DNA from: Gyrodactylus bullatarudis
Lineage: Eukaryota > Platyhelminthes > Monogenea > Gyrodactylidea > Gyrodactylidae
Direction of reading: 5' to 3'
Length of the DNA stretch: 64,000 bases
Assembly (NCBI GenBank): GCA_012064415.1
Contig: SSNU01000201.1
Coordinates: 1 to 64,000, forward strand
Shown: positions 32,401-45,200 of the stretch, one piece after another
How positions within the stretch are numbered: position 1 is the stretch's first letter
Layout: the number at the start of each line of letters is the position of its first letter
Made by a program: the position numbers and the translations under genes
The notes under the pieces: model-generated
Database searches by the model: none
What the model was told of the DNA's origin: nothing
Seen by the model: only the letters and a program-made list of their open reading frames with translations

Positions 32401-33762
32401 TCATCTGAACATGTTCCGATGAAACGTTCGTTCGAAAATCTGTTTTCAAATTTTACTAAATATCCTATCACTCGGTGATGAAGAAGCTGGTTGACTCAAT
32501 ATATAAGGGGCTAGATTAGCAAGTCTAGAAAACAAATTTTAATTTGATCTTCACCATTTCAGTTTTATATTCTCCTCATTCAATTCTCCCCCATTCTGTT
32601 TCTCAAAAGCATCCTGTATGAAATTTATTGTAATCACTTTGTATATTTAGGTCTGAGCATCAGTAGAAACTTCAGTATCACAGTTGTTGCATTTGGCCTT
32701 TTTTCACCTTCCAACTCCTCAGAATGAGACCAGACTTAATTTCTTTTTCTTTTTCTTCTCATATTTTGAAGTCATGAGGTTAACGAATCATTGTAAGAAG
32801 AATTAGTCATTCAAGAATTATTGAATTAGCCTATCAGAATCGAGCATTACTAAGTACTTGCAATTAATTGGTCAATTACAATTACAGTAGTTATCAGATG
32901 GATGTGGAAAATTAACCCCCTCTTCTCTCTACCCCCAAAATATTTCAAATTTTTCGTGTTATCACTTGAAAGAAGGCATAATAATCATTTTTCAACCCTA
33001 AAATTCAGTTTCAGTTAATTTTTAGACCATTCAATAGATTTTAAATTCTAGATCAAAACCGTACAATAAACTGTATACCTTAGATTTAAAATAACCTTTC
33101 TATGATCAATTAAAGTTGATCATGCAATTGTGAAAAAATTTTTTTGATTATCATTTCTCTTTTTTCACAACCATAACAATTCATTGAACTGATAAATACT
33201 TGTTTTCTTAAGCCTTGATTGCTGCAATGCAATGCAATGTGGGTCCCTAGTTATATTGCACGGTGCAATTTATACCTTAGGCTTAGTCACTAAGGTCCTT
33301 AGTGTATTCTGGTTTCTACTTCCATGTCGTGCCTGTTCTGAGTAATTCCTAAATTTCGTTAGCCTTTTGCGAAAGATGCCTGAAATGTCTCATGTCCATA
33401 TATGCTCTCAATTGCTCTGGATTCGAGGGCAACTCAAGATCCCAGAGTTTCTTGATTCTAGGTGGAGCTGTGAAAAACTTGCAACCCTTCAATTTATGCA
33501 TTATGTTCTCTATTTTAGGCATCAATGATGCCGCATTATGTGGGACTTTTATCTACCATGAAGCTGAAACTATATCTAAGAAAATGAATTCAAGTGCTTA
33601 ATAAAAAGGAGAACTTTATTAAATAAAATCTTTCGATACTTATAATACATACTATTAGACGAGAAAACATTATTAAAACGATTAGAATTTTTTCAATTTT
33701 AACAATACGATTAGAAGAAGCCTTATATGCAGCACGATAAATGCCATTATGATTACATTGAA
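32401..33762. other. No recognised gene; dispersed repeat pieces
   Basis: Segments 32.85-32.89 and 33.16-33.25 kb repeat the 12.14-12.28 kb sequence. A minus-strand stretch at 33.37-33.50 kb reads KLKGCKFFTAPPRIKKLWDL and NPEQLRAYMDMRHFRHLS without an ATG-to-stop structure I can defend, probably transposon-derived. Confidence 0.35.
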
Positions 33763-34169
33763 TTATTTAGCTTTGGAAGCCTTCTTCTTTGTGCTTGATT
33801 TTTTGACGGGTGATTTCTTTTCTTCTTCTTCCTCAGAACAACTTGAAATTTCTTCGTCAGACTTGACTTTTTTGGATTTCTTTGATTTTGGGGTATCGTC
33901 GTCGAAATCATCGACAGCATTATTTTCGTTGTACGAAACCTTGGATGCAGCACGACGAGGTGCTCTTTCTCTGGGAGCGACAGGCTCTTCTAAAATAATA
34001 AAGAGTAAAAGATGAACGTACTTGGAGCTTTTTTCTTTGTTACTTTTTCCTTGACAGCTTTAGGTTCTATAGATTTAGATTCCTCCTTTGGCTGGTCTCC
34101 TTTCGCTGATTCAGGAGTTTCAACGATTGTTTCTTTTTCCTCTGATTTATTACTCTTATTTTTAGACAT
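33763..34169 (-). CDS. Small KEKE-rich, nuclear-type protein (two exons)
   Basis: Exon 1 34169-34022 and exon 2 33989-33763 are separated by a 32-bp intron (gtacgttc...attttag, 33990-34021). Splicing gives 124 aa: an alternating Lys/Glu N-terminal half (SKNKSNKSEEKETIVETPES), the junction KKKAPKEPVAPRERAPRRAA, an acidic patch VDDFDDDTPKSKKSKKVKSD, a second acidic run and a Lys-rich end (KSSTKKKASKAK). No folded domain is visible. Composition resembles small chromatin-associated proteins or topoisomerase-like tails, so nuclear location is likely. The function is unknown. The neighbour CDC7 lies 380 bp downstream on the same strand. Confidence 0.7.
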
Positions 34170-34551
34170 ATTTTAATGATTTTCAATAGCTGATTTTGTG
34201 TCGAGTAGCAGTATTTTAGCCTGTCTTTGGTAACTTATTTGAAGTTAAAGAAAGACGAAGAAAGAATTTAAATTAAACGCAATGCAATAATTTATAGTCA
34301 AACAAACTCAGAACTTAATTTAACTGTTGTCTGTTCTAATAAAATATTTGTCACAATTTCAATTTAAAAATTTATTAAATTTAATTTAACAAATTATTTA
34401 ATAATTATTATTTTGTCAAATTGCAACCTGATTTTGGTTGTTGTGATAATCGTCTTGCTTCTAAGTAAGCTGATACCATCTTACTCCTAAGTTAGGAGTC
34501 CTAACGAATAATAAAGTTAATGCAGGAGAAAATAAAAAAGATGAATATTTA

Positions 34552-36113
34552 TTATTGATTTTTTAAGCTTTTACATTCATTAACAATGTGTGACATATTG
34601 CTTGTCAAAGATCTCCTTTCTGGTGTTTTGCCACTTAGAAAAACATGACGCAAAGCATCTTTGGCAGTAATTCTTGCAGTGGGATTCGGTTCTAGCATTC
34701 TAAACAGTAAATCATAGGAAGAATTATGAAAAATATGATCTGAAGCTAATGCAATATTTTTCTTTCTAGATTTTCTCTCATGAATTTTCTTTTCTTGTCC
34801 TTTATAATCATTGGTATTTTGTTTTTTATTCTCATTTTCTTGAGCTTTATTTTCATAGTCCACTTTAAATCGTCTTTCATTTTTTCTTATATTGATGCAT
34901 CTAGGGTGAACAAATGATAAATTTGAACAAACCTTTCCTTTAGGAAATCACGATACTTGATCTGTTTTGCTACTTCAGACATGAATAAGACTGAGGGTTC
35001 ATCCTGCGGCAATGGATCAACCATCAGTCGCTTTCCTACAGATTTAGCCCCTTCTTTCATACGATTCGTGCCCAATAGATGACAGAACATGTGGAGAACA
35101 TCCAAGTCATTATCTACCTTTACGAAGGGATATCTTCCCGTCAAAAAACAAAGAAATATAACCCCAACAGCCCATATATCAATGGCTACAGTTTGATGAA
35201 CACATCTCATCATAACCTCAGGAGGTCGAAAACCCATTGTACCACCTCTTCTAGCTGCAGCTCCCGACTTTGGCAAAGATTTACATATTTTACAGATAGC
35301 TAATCTCTTCTCACAATTGCAGTCGTCTTCATTACGATTTGACTCCATAGTTAAGCTGGGAATGTTCATCGTGGTGCTGGCAAATACAGCACTTATTCCA
35401 GTATTACTTGTAGAGCTGGTTGCAGCATGACTAAGTCTGTTTCTATTATTATTCCCAATATTTATTGAATTATTTCTTTTGAGGGGATAGATATTTTCAC
35501 CAAATATTCCGGTTGACATTCGTGGCATCTTCATATTTGGCATAGATTCTTTCCGTTCTAGCATTGATTTTCTGTGAGCAGAAAAGTCTTTACGCTCCCA
35601 TTCCTCACCGACATCCCCAAGACACTCAGAATGAGCTAGGCCGAAATCAACCAACTTGAACTCCTTCGTTGTTGCATTATACAAAAAATTTGAAGGCTTA
35701 ATATCCCGATGAATGATGTCATTATGGTGAATAAATGCCAGTGCTCTGAGAAGATTAATCATGTAACGTTTTATATCTTTTTCATTAAAAGACAAGTAAT
35801 AATCTGAAAAATTGTCATGATGAAAATGGGGCATAAGAAGAAAAAGATGATCCTGTACTCTAATTGCAGCAAGTAATTCTATCACATTGTATTTACCACC
35901 AACTTTCTTCAGAATCCGGAGTTCATTTTCAATTCTTTTTAAATCAATTGTGGGTATAATCATTTTAAGGGCAAACGTTTTATCACAGTGCTTTGATTTC
36001 ACAGTGAATACAGAAGCAAAAGTTCCCTGACCACATTTATCAATTATATCGAAATGATCGGTAATTTGATTTATGGACTTGATGTAGTCTAAAGATCGAA
36101 CTGCACTAGTCAT
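34552..36113 (-). CDS. CDC7: Cdc7 (DDK) protein kinase
   Basis: Exon 1 36113-34933 and exon 2 34900-34552 with a 32-bp intron give 509 aa. The kinase domain starts at about residue 20: glycine loop GQGTFASVF, ALKMIIP (catalytic Lys), the HRDIKPSNFLYN loop typical of Cdc7 and VDFGLAHSE. A Ser/Asn-rich insert (about 190-300) ends in a Cys/His cluster (DDCNCEKRLAICKICKSL), then GTMGFRPPEVMM and IDIWAVGVIFLCFLTGRYPF. A second charged insert precedes LLFRMLEPNPTARITAKDAL. Cdc7 with its Dbf4 partner phosphorylates the MCM helicase to fire replication origins in the nucleus. The inserts within the kinase fold are a family hallmark. All catalytic residues are present. CARS starts 100 bp away on the other strand. 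Confidence 0.93.
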
Positions 36114-36212
36114 AATAAATATTTAAAATGAAAATATTTCAAAACTTGAATTATTTGACCATGGACCGTAGTAAAACCAAATTAAACGTACTAGTGAGTA
36201 ATTTGTTTGTAT
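36114..36212. promoter_or_regulatory. Divergent CDC7/CARS promoter region (99 bp)
   Basis: The only sequence between the two divergent start codons. AT-rich, with no TATA box placed consistently for either gene. A shared bidirectional promoter is inferred from spacing. Confidence 0.5.
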
Positions 36213-39200
36213 ATGCTTCAAATTCGACAGAAAACATTTACTAATTGCTTTCGTAGACAGATTTTAGCATTAAAATATTCATCTAGTAAGATATGTTTAT
36301 TATTTAGTGACTACTAAACGTACACAGCCTGTTTGGAAATCTCCATCATCTTCAGATAAAAGTGAATTACCCAACATAAAGATTTACAATAGCCTTACAT
36401 CTCAAAAGGTATTTATTTTAATTCTAAAGTTTCAGGAAAATTTTGTTCCTCTTGAAAAAAACAATGTTAAATGGTACTCATGCGGACCAACAGTTTACGA
36501 TTCATCTCATATGGGACATGCGAGAACATATATATCCTTTGATATTTTGAGAAGGATCCTAAAAGACTATTTCAAATACAATGTTTGCTATGCGATGAAC
36601 ATAACTGACATTGATGATAAAATTGTCAAAAGAGCCAGACAGAAGCACCTCATCACGAGCTACAAGCAAAATATTCCTGAAAGAAACGTTCTCTTGAATG
36701 ATATAAAAGAATCTCTCAAAGTAGTTTATATTTAATTACCATGTTTAGTTGCTCAAAACAAGGTCTGCTACTGAACCTGAACCAGAAAAGAAAGATTATC
36801 AAAACCAGCTATATGATAAAATATCAAAATTTATTGAAAGCGAAGATATTTTTATAAAGAATGTCGATGAAATCTTTTCCATATCCCAAGATATTCTTTC
36901 AGACTATTTGGATAAATTGAAAGGTGCTGAGATAACAGATTTGAAAATTTTCAAGGAACTTGCCTCACATTACGAGAAGGAATTTCATACTGATATGAGG
37001 AATTTAAACGTGAGTTATTTAGATTTTCCAAAATTTTTTACATTATTTAAAAAAAAACTCTTTCATTCAAAAGATTTTAGATGCAGATCGAATAGTCAGA
37101 GTTAGTGAATACGTTGAAAAGATTATTGAATTTATCGAGAGAATTATTGCCAATGGTTACGGTTATGCTAGCAAATCTGGTTCAGTATATTTTGATACTC
37201 TAAAATTTGATAATGATCCCTTACATTTCTATGCAAAACTTGTACCAACAGCCTTTGGAGATATGCAAAAACTCTCCACCGGCGAGGGAGATTTAGGAGA
37301 GACTTCTGAAAAGTTGAATGCGTGTGATTTTGCCCTGTGGAAGGCATCCAAGCCAGGTGAACCATATTGGCCAAGTCCATGGGGCAACGGCAGACCAGGC
37401 TGGCATATTGAATGCTCAGCTATGGCAAGTGGTATTTTCGGACCCATGATGGACATACATTCTGGTGGTGTTGACTTGAAATTTCCACATCATGATAATG
37501 AATTAGCCCAGTCTGAGGCCTATCACAAGAACGACTCTTGGGTATCGTACTTTTTGCATTCGGGACATTTGACGATAAGTGGATGCAAAATGTCCAAGTC
37601 TCTCAAAAACTTTATCACGATACAGGAAGCACTGAAAAGAAATTCTGCACGTCAGTTGAGAATCGTCTTTCTTAAACATTCTTGGCGTGAAGTCTTGGAC
37701 TACTCCCCAGACACAATGACAGAAGCAGTTAACTTGGAAAAATCTCTCTATGTAAGTAATTTTATCTTTATTCTGATTGGCTACTAAAAGGAAATTTTTA
37801 ATTGGACAAAAGTCTTTTTAGCTCCTTTATTAGAAATAAAATCTATAAAAAATATTTATTTTAACTAAAAGAGTCTGAAAATAAAATTATTCAAAATGAT
37901 AAGAATTTTTGATATTCAAGATAGAGGGTCTCTATTAGAGGCTTTCTGTAGTCTAAAATAAGCCCAAAAGTTTAAACCCTTTCAGGTTCGAGTCTATTTA
38001 ATGACTTTTGAAATTGAATACGAATACATATTCGGAATCTGAATGAATTATAGATGAACATTAAAATCTTGAATCATCTGAAAACCTTTTCGTAAAATAT
38101 TTTTTCGACACTTCTTTATCTACTTTCAAGCGACTGGACAAGTAATTTTAAGATATTTTTTATAAATAAGGTGAATTTACTGATGAAATAACTTTTGGTC
38201 CAACTTTTTTGGGGTAAACAAGCTATTTAATGGTGTGTATCTTTTATTTATATATATCTTTATTTCTACGAAAAATTTTAGATTTAATATTTTGGCGCAA
38301 ATATGGGCCATGAATCTAAAAGGGTTAAGTTCGTTTCATTACTATTGTTATAAATTGACCTATTCTAATGGTAAGTAAATGAATGAATATTTCGGTAACA
38401 GTTCAAAAGAAGTTCAGCGAAAATTTTCTTTTTATGGGGGATGACTGCTATGACCAGTGGGGGTTATTCAGAATTTTTTTGTTTTTAAATTGAAAAATCA
38501 GATCTAGTATGTCTTTTTACGTAAGTGCATATAAAAGTAATTTCAAATTTAGTATTTCCTTGAGTTCTGTTTTCAAACTTAGTATGTTCTTTGCTCGACA
38601 TTGCTTTATGTTTTGCTTTTAAACTTAATTGAAAGTAAGGTTTCCTTGGCGAAGAGTTAGGAAATATGATCTAATCCAAATTTTTCATAAGTATTTTTGC
38701 TATATAATCATGAGCCTCTTATTTAATTTCTTTGAATAGGTTTATTTGGCATTTTTCACTTTAGCGATAATCCACAAGTTCTTATTTAAACTGATTTTGA
38801 ACCTTCACTTAATATTTTGCCGAATATAAAATGAGCTAAATGAATTGTGACTTTTTGGAAGTTCTAATTTATCGGCTTTGATAAGACCTTTTTCTTTGTC
38901 TGAAAATATAACATCAGGTCGTCCATTGACTTCAACACATAATTAGAGATGATGAGAAAAATACGGTATCTCCAATACTTTTCATACTCAGTTAGTAGAA
39001 GGTAAAAATCCAAGGTGAATATTTGACTATTCCCATCAATCCCAGACGCCATTAGTAGCCTATTATATTGTTTCTTTATTTGATATCCGTCTACAGCAAT
39101 AACTGGTAGTCCATGTTTGAATGTAAATCCTTTTTCAAAACTTCCAGAAATTTTTTACCCTTTTTTAGATTATACAAAAATTCTCAAAATTTGCTAAGTT

Positions 39201-42200
39201 AAAATTAAAAGCTTATAAATATCTGATTATAATCCATTTCGATTATTTAAGTCCTTTACTACCTCACCTAAATAATAAACAATACTTATAAGTATACTAA
39301 TTAGTAATTGAAAGAATGCAATATCGGTTCTTACACATGTTTGATCCAAACTTTGGTTCCTATAATTCAATTATCTCTATCTCCAGATTCCAACCTCTTT
39401 GGATCCTTAGATATGCCTTTATAATTAAAAATCTTTATCAATTCATCAACCAAAAAAGAAACATGGGTACCGAAATTCACTGATTGTTGCAGAAAACCCT
39501 GTAACTTATTCAATGAATATGACCTTATCTATTCACAATTTCTTTCAAAAAATGAAACACACCAAAAGTTTGAAAGCAAAACAGAAAGCAAAAATACTAA
39601 TTTTGAGCAAAAACATACTAAGTTTGAAAACAGAACTCAAGGAAATACTAAATTTGAAATTACTTTTATATGCACTTACGTAAAAAGACATACTAGATCT
39701 GATTTTTTCAATTTAAAAACATACAAATCCTGAATAACCCCCCTTGGACATACTAGTTTTGCAAATGCCCCTTATCAGAATATACCTAGGATACACCGAA
39801 TTCTCCATATTCACCTGTATGCCAATAGTCCAAAAAAAAGTTCAGTAAAATTATTTGATTTACTTAATAATAATAATAAGATTACAATTTTAAAACTAAT
39901 TTTTTTATTTTGGAACGATAATGGAAGATAGGAGAACGAACGAATAATAAGTGATAAACGTTTTATTTCGCCGGGTCTCTTCAGACTTAACACCGGGCTT
40001 TGATTATATACTATTACATTGCAAATATTTCTGCTCTTCCATTTCTGAGTTCCTTTCTATCCAATGGAAGAGCAGAAATATTTGCAATGTAATAGTATAT
40101 AATCAAAGCCCGGTATTAAGTCTGAAGAGACCCGGCGAAATAAAACGTTTATCACTTATTATTCGTTCGTTCTCCTATCTTCCTTATGTGTGTAGACTCC
40201 AGTAATAATAATTTTTTATGTTCTAACATTGTAATTGGTTCTTATTTTAATTTCGGTTTCTAATTGGAACCCAATTTACCAATACTTCTATTTCTTGAGT
40301 AATGTTGATCAGATTAGTTGCTTTATTGGGAATTTGAATCTTACACAGTAAAAAAGCTTCATCTTTAATTATAATTAAATTATAATTTAAAAATCTTCAT
40401 GCCGTATAATTTTAGATTTATCTACAAAGCCTATGTTCTTATAACGAGTTGATTAAATATTAAACTTGAATATTTTTAAATAACTAGAAATACAATCATA
40501 TGAGAATTTAATAACTTTTCAAATAGGATTTCATTTTCAATGCCAATTACCTGACAAGAATATTGATCAGTAGAAATTCTGAGAATACAAAATCATCCGA
40601 CAGTCAAGTATCCAAAAGATATTATGAGCTGAATAAAAAGCTGCGTACATCAATTCATACAAATCTTTCTGGTGAGCTTGTGTATTTTTATGAATATTTC
40701 ATATTCTATGTCCAGTATTGTTATTATTCTTTTAAAACTATATGTCGCTGATTTAAGCTAGATTCTTTTTTCTCTCTATTTTATTTAAGAAAGCTATAGA
40801 AAACCAGCATATATCAATGTGATAAAATTGATTCATATCAGTATTCGGTAAAATATATTTTAGCTCTTTCATTGGTTCATTTTAGGGAATTTTTTTCTCT
40901 TCTATTTGATCTAATACAACTGATATATGATAGATTTTTATTAGTTCAATTATTTAAAATAGTAACAAAAGTAATTATGAGAATCTGGAATGAATTGAAG
41001 AAGATACATGCATATTTGCGAAAGCTTCATGTTTTTGAAAATTAATAAGTCAATCTGAAATCTGGCTCTTAGAGGGAGGATAGTGTATAATAAAATAGAG
41101 AAACCACTCCCTTGTCTGAGATTGTATCTCGATTGAGTAGTATGAATTTTTTCACTGAAAAGGGATCCTGCAGCTACTATTCCTCTCAGCCATAAAAGAT
41201 GCATATTAGCCATTTGTATCAAATGTTGAGGTAGTTGACATGAAGTTGAGGATTTATCATTTTTATAAGAAACTCAATCAAGAACTCGAGAATAATCGAA
41301 CATGTTTTAAAATCCAGATTTTCAGGCAAACCTTAATAAAAGAATGAAATTTCTTGTTGTTGATTTTAACGTACTTCAGATCACAATTAGTCAGGAGGAT
41401 CAAACATGCTAATAGGATAGAAATCTACCATTATAATTATAATTAATACTTTGGGATCATATAAAATTTTCAACTCCTAAACAATCATACAGGTCAAGAT
41501 ATCAATGTTTCACTTTCAGGAAATTATCGTGACTTCTTGATTATTTTTCTGAAAAAGTTAGATTTAAATTTATTTTATTTTCTAGATTAAAAAGTTTTTT
41601 AATTTTCATAATGAAAATCTAGATTTTGAAAAGTAACTGATCGTTCTTGAGTTCCAGATTAAAATTTAATAAAATCAGGAATTCCTGTCTTCATATCAGC
41701 TATATTTTTACGCATAAATCTTTTCACTCTAAAAATTAATCGTGTTTCATTTTGATAAATATTCAATACTTAAAGAATTACTCTGAAGGAAAATATAAGT
41801 TTTATTCTTCAATCATCACCAGGAATTTCACCAAGAAAGTAGACCAATTTCGAACCAAAGTAACAAACAGAAATTAAGATACAGAAGAACCTATTGATTT
41901 TAATTTTGAATTTTGAAAATCTTAATATTCTGGAGTGAGAAATTATCAGCAATGTTATGCAGATAAATTCTCATTGACTTGGCTACAAAAAATCATTCGT
42001 GCAATAACTAATCTTCCTAGTCATATATGGTCATGATTAAAAATTAATTATTAAATTTTTTAAGCTTTCATAATCAATAGCACTCTCAGTGTAAAATTTG
42101 ATTGATTTTGTGCATAAATTACAGTAACACTAACGACTTTTTTTCTTTTTCCACAGTTGAGAAATGGATTTTTTTGTTATTGAAAAACTACTTGACACTC

Positions 42201-45200
42201 CTTTATTCGTTTGCTTTAAACTATGTACATGTAAGTCCTTGTTCTCACGTATTGTTGTAAGGCTTCAAGTAATCTATGTAGGTTATTTTTTAACTATGTG
42301 CGTTATGGTTCTTGAAAAATATAAATTAAAAATTTGAGGATTCCTAGAAACTTGAAATTTTTAACGATATTTAGTAGTCAAAAGAGAGATTAATTACAGA
42401 AATTTAAGCAATAATTCGTATTCTATCTTCTAAGTGGCCATAAAATAACAACAGACTTAATTCTTTTAGACATAAGTTTTAGAATTTGTTACTGATTTGG
42501 TAGCTCGTTAATGTCACAGTACTTAAATTTCCTTTCATACATATTCTTCACAGTTTCTTTCTTATAAGCTTTTCGAACGTAATATTCAAGTTCACATTTA
42601 AATTTATTTGTACGGTTTTGACGAAATTTTCGAAAGATATTCATGAACTCTGGGAGTTTGTTTAATACAATAGTTCATGTAGAACCACATTGAAATCTTC
42701 TTTATTTGTTGATTTGGCAGCTTTGAGCAGAAGAAAGTTTGAATAATTCATGGGGTAAAAAACTTTGCTTGGCTCTTGAGTCTGGTATTTTGTATTCTTT
42801 CTTCATTAGAGAATAGAATATGATCTCTATAGTATGATGTGCCATGTTTACCTAGGAAGTGTGAAATCATTGTTATTAATGGATGAATCTATGGTATATC
42901 ATAGTATGTTTGTCTATTTCTCAAGTGTAATCTGTCATTTTGCTGAAAATGTTCTCATCTTTGCACTTAGCCCTAGTCAAAATATTCCTATTCGGTCGGG
43001 AAAATATTGCCAACTGGTCTCTAGATGTAGAGCTAATGCACGAAAATTTCAGTTTTTAATTTGTAATTCTTTTCAAAATGTTGAATTAAATCCACTAGTC
43101 TTACTTAAAATTATCCCCATCCCTATATATTAGGTTGCATCATATGTTATGAGATTCCAACTTTGATCAAAAATTACATAATCAAAAATTCGCTTTAGAA
43201 TAACAAATTATACATCAAAATGAAGAAAATTTATTTCTCTTTTTCTTTAAATAAATCTACTTATTCATAATTCACGAAACAATGAGTCTTAATGACATTT
43301 TCGATATCAAAGATATTCGAAAGTTAATCGCATATGAGTTTCTTCAGAAAACTGGACCATCAGAGACTTTCAGGAAACTTGAATCTTGTTTCGGAGATCG
43401 AATAAAACGTGCTACTGTATTTCGTTGGTACTCAAACTTCGTAGAAGGAAAGATTTCAGTGGATGATGAATCAAAATCAGGTCGACCTTCAACCGTTGAT
43501 AACTCTTTGATTATTGAAGCAGTTGAAGAGCAACCATCGTCATCTTCAAGAGCAATTTCTTCTGTTTTGAATGTTAGTCAGTCTTCAGTTCTACGTGCTC
43601 TGAGAGAGGAGAACTTTACAAATTCATTCGACAAATGGGTTCCCCATGACCTCAACGAATCACAAAAAAGGAAAAGAGTTGAAGCCTGTCGAAGACTCTC
43701 TCACAGACTCAGTTATGACAATTTTCTGAAGAATATTGTTACAACAGACGAAAAGTGGATCTATCTTCAGGATCAGAGTCGAAAAAGGTCTTGGAAACGA
43801 GTTGGGGAGAAAGCAACTCAACCCTCTCCAAACAGGTTCTCGAAGAAAGTTATGCTCACAGTTTTCTGGACAAGAAAAGGAGTAATCCACTATGAGCTTA
43901 TGGATTATGGTCAGACTGTCACTTCTCAAAGATATCTAGACTCATTAAGGCAGATGGTTGCCAAATTGAAGGATAAATTCCCAAGATTTGGAAGGATTTC
44001 ATTCCAACAAGATAACGCCCGACCTCATCTGGGAAGAGATGTCAAAAATTTTTTTCAAGATGAGAATATCGATGTCATAGAACATCCTCCTTATAGTCCT
44101 GACTTAGCCCCGTCAGATTATCATCTTTTCAGGTCGATGCAACACTTTTTAAAGGGGAAAAAATTCCTCAACAAAGGAGAAGTCGAAAATGGCCTTATCA
44201 ACTTTTTTGATTCAAAAAGTCAAGAGTTTTACGCTGATGGGATTGATCAGCTTCCTATTCGTTGGCAGAAATGTATTAATTCTGCTGGAGAATATTTTGA
44301 TACCTGATTTTTCTCTTTTTTATGCAGATTTTTGAATATATTTTTTTATCTCTAAAGTCTCATTTCTTTTGACGCAACCTAATATTTATCCATTAAATTA
44401 AGGAAAAGCCTCATGAAGAATTATTATCCTCACCAAAATCCATCTTTAATTATTTTTTATCTCCAAAAACTGGAAATATTGTATTTAATCAAGCCAGGTT
44501 ACCATAGAAATTTCTATAACTATCCAAATGGAATATACCCTTTTTCAATCAATCTTTTTGTCAGAGATATATAATTTTTTCTTATTTTTTTCTGCTTATC
44601 AAGTTTTACTACTGTATTGAATGTAAAAATTGAAATTGAAATATTTCAAGGGTCTTCAATTTCTGTATCACTAAATGTTTGATTGGTTAAATAATTTAGA
44701 AAACAAAAGAATCTTTTTAACTAAATCTAAAAATTCTACTATTACAGTAGTAAAGAAATATATTTAGACATATAAATAGACATACTTTATTTCTCACTTG
44801 GGAGTTCTCGTCTTGATTGTTTTCATTTTATTCAAAAATGATGGATTGAATTAATTTGAAGGACTATAAATTTATTAATATCCTGATACGACTTTAAAAA
44901 AAGGAGCTATAGGTATTCTAATTATTGTTTTGAATCTCTAATTTCCTTCTGATACTCCATGAAAATATATTTGGGCATCTATTGATCAATGATCAGTGAT
45001 CATACTATGGTATTTTAAGCTGAATATCCCAAAAACTAATCTTGGCCATCATCTTGTTGAAGAACGCACGAGTATTTGCCAAGTATCTTGTCAGAAGTGT
45101 CATCTTCTCTTTTGACTTCATTGCAATTTTGAATAATTTTTTGTTTATCGTTTAAATCGTTAGGATCAGAAAATTTGAAAAGGTTCATTCTTTTTCTAAT

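Larger units (their letters stand above)
39923..40183. mobile_element. Near-perfect 261-bp palindrome with two hammerheads
   Basis: Arms 39923-40043 and 40063-40183 (121 bp each, one mismatch seen, at AACACCGG versus CCGGTATT) flank a 19-bp centre. Each arm holds a complete hammerhead motif and a TATATAATC box about 20 bp upstream of it, pointing outward from the centre. It lies in CARS intron 5, 344 bp before exon 6. Architecture mirrors the inverted PLE pair at 8.2-10.5 kb but has no coding sequence. Confidence 0.85.

Noticed and set aside
33392..33601. 69-codon plus-strand open frame
   Set aside because: No known domain. The opposite strand looks weakly transposon-derived, so neither is called as a gene.
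42834..43133. 99-codon open frame before the mariner
   Set aside because: No domain, runs into the mariner terminal repeat, and lies inside a CARS intron. Treated as chance.
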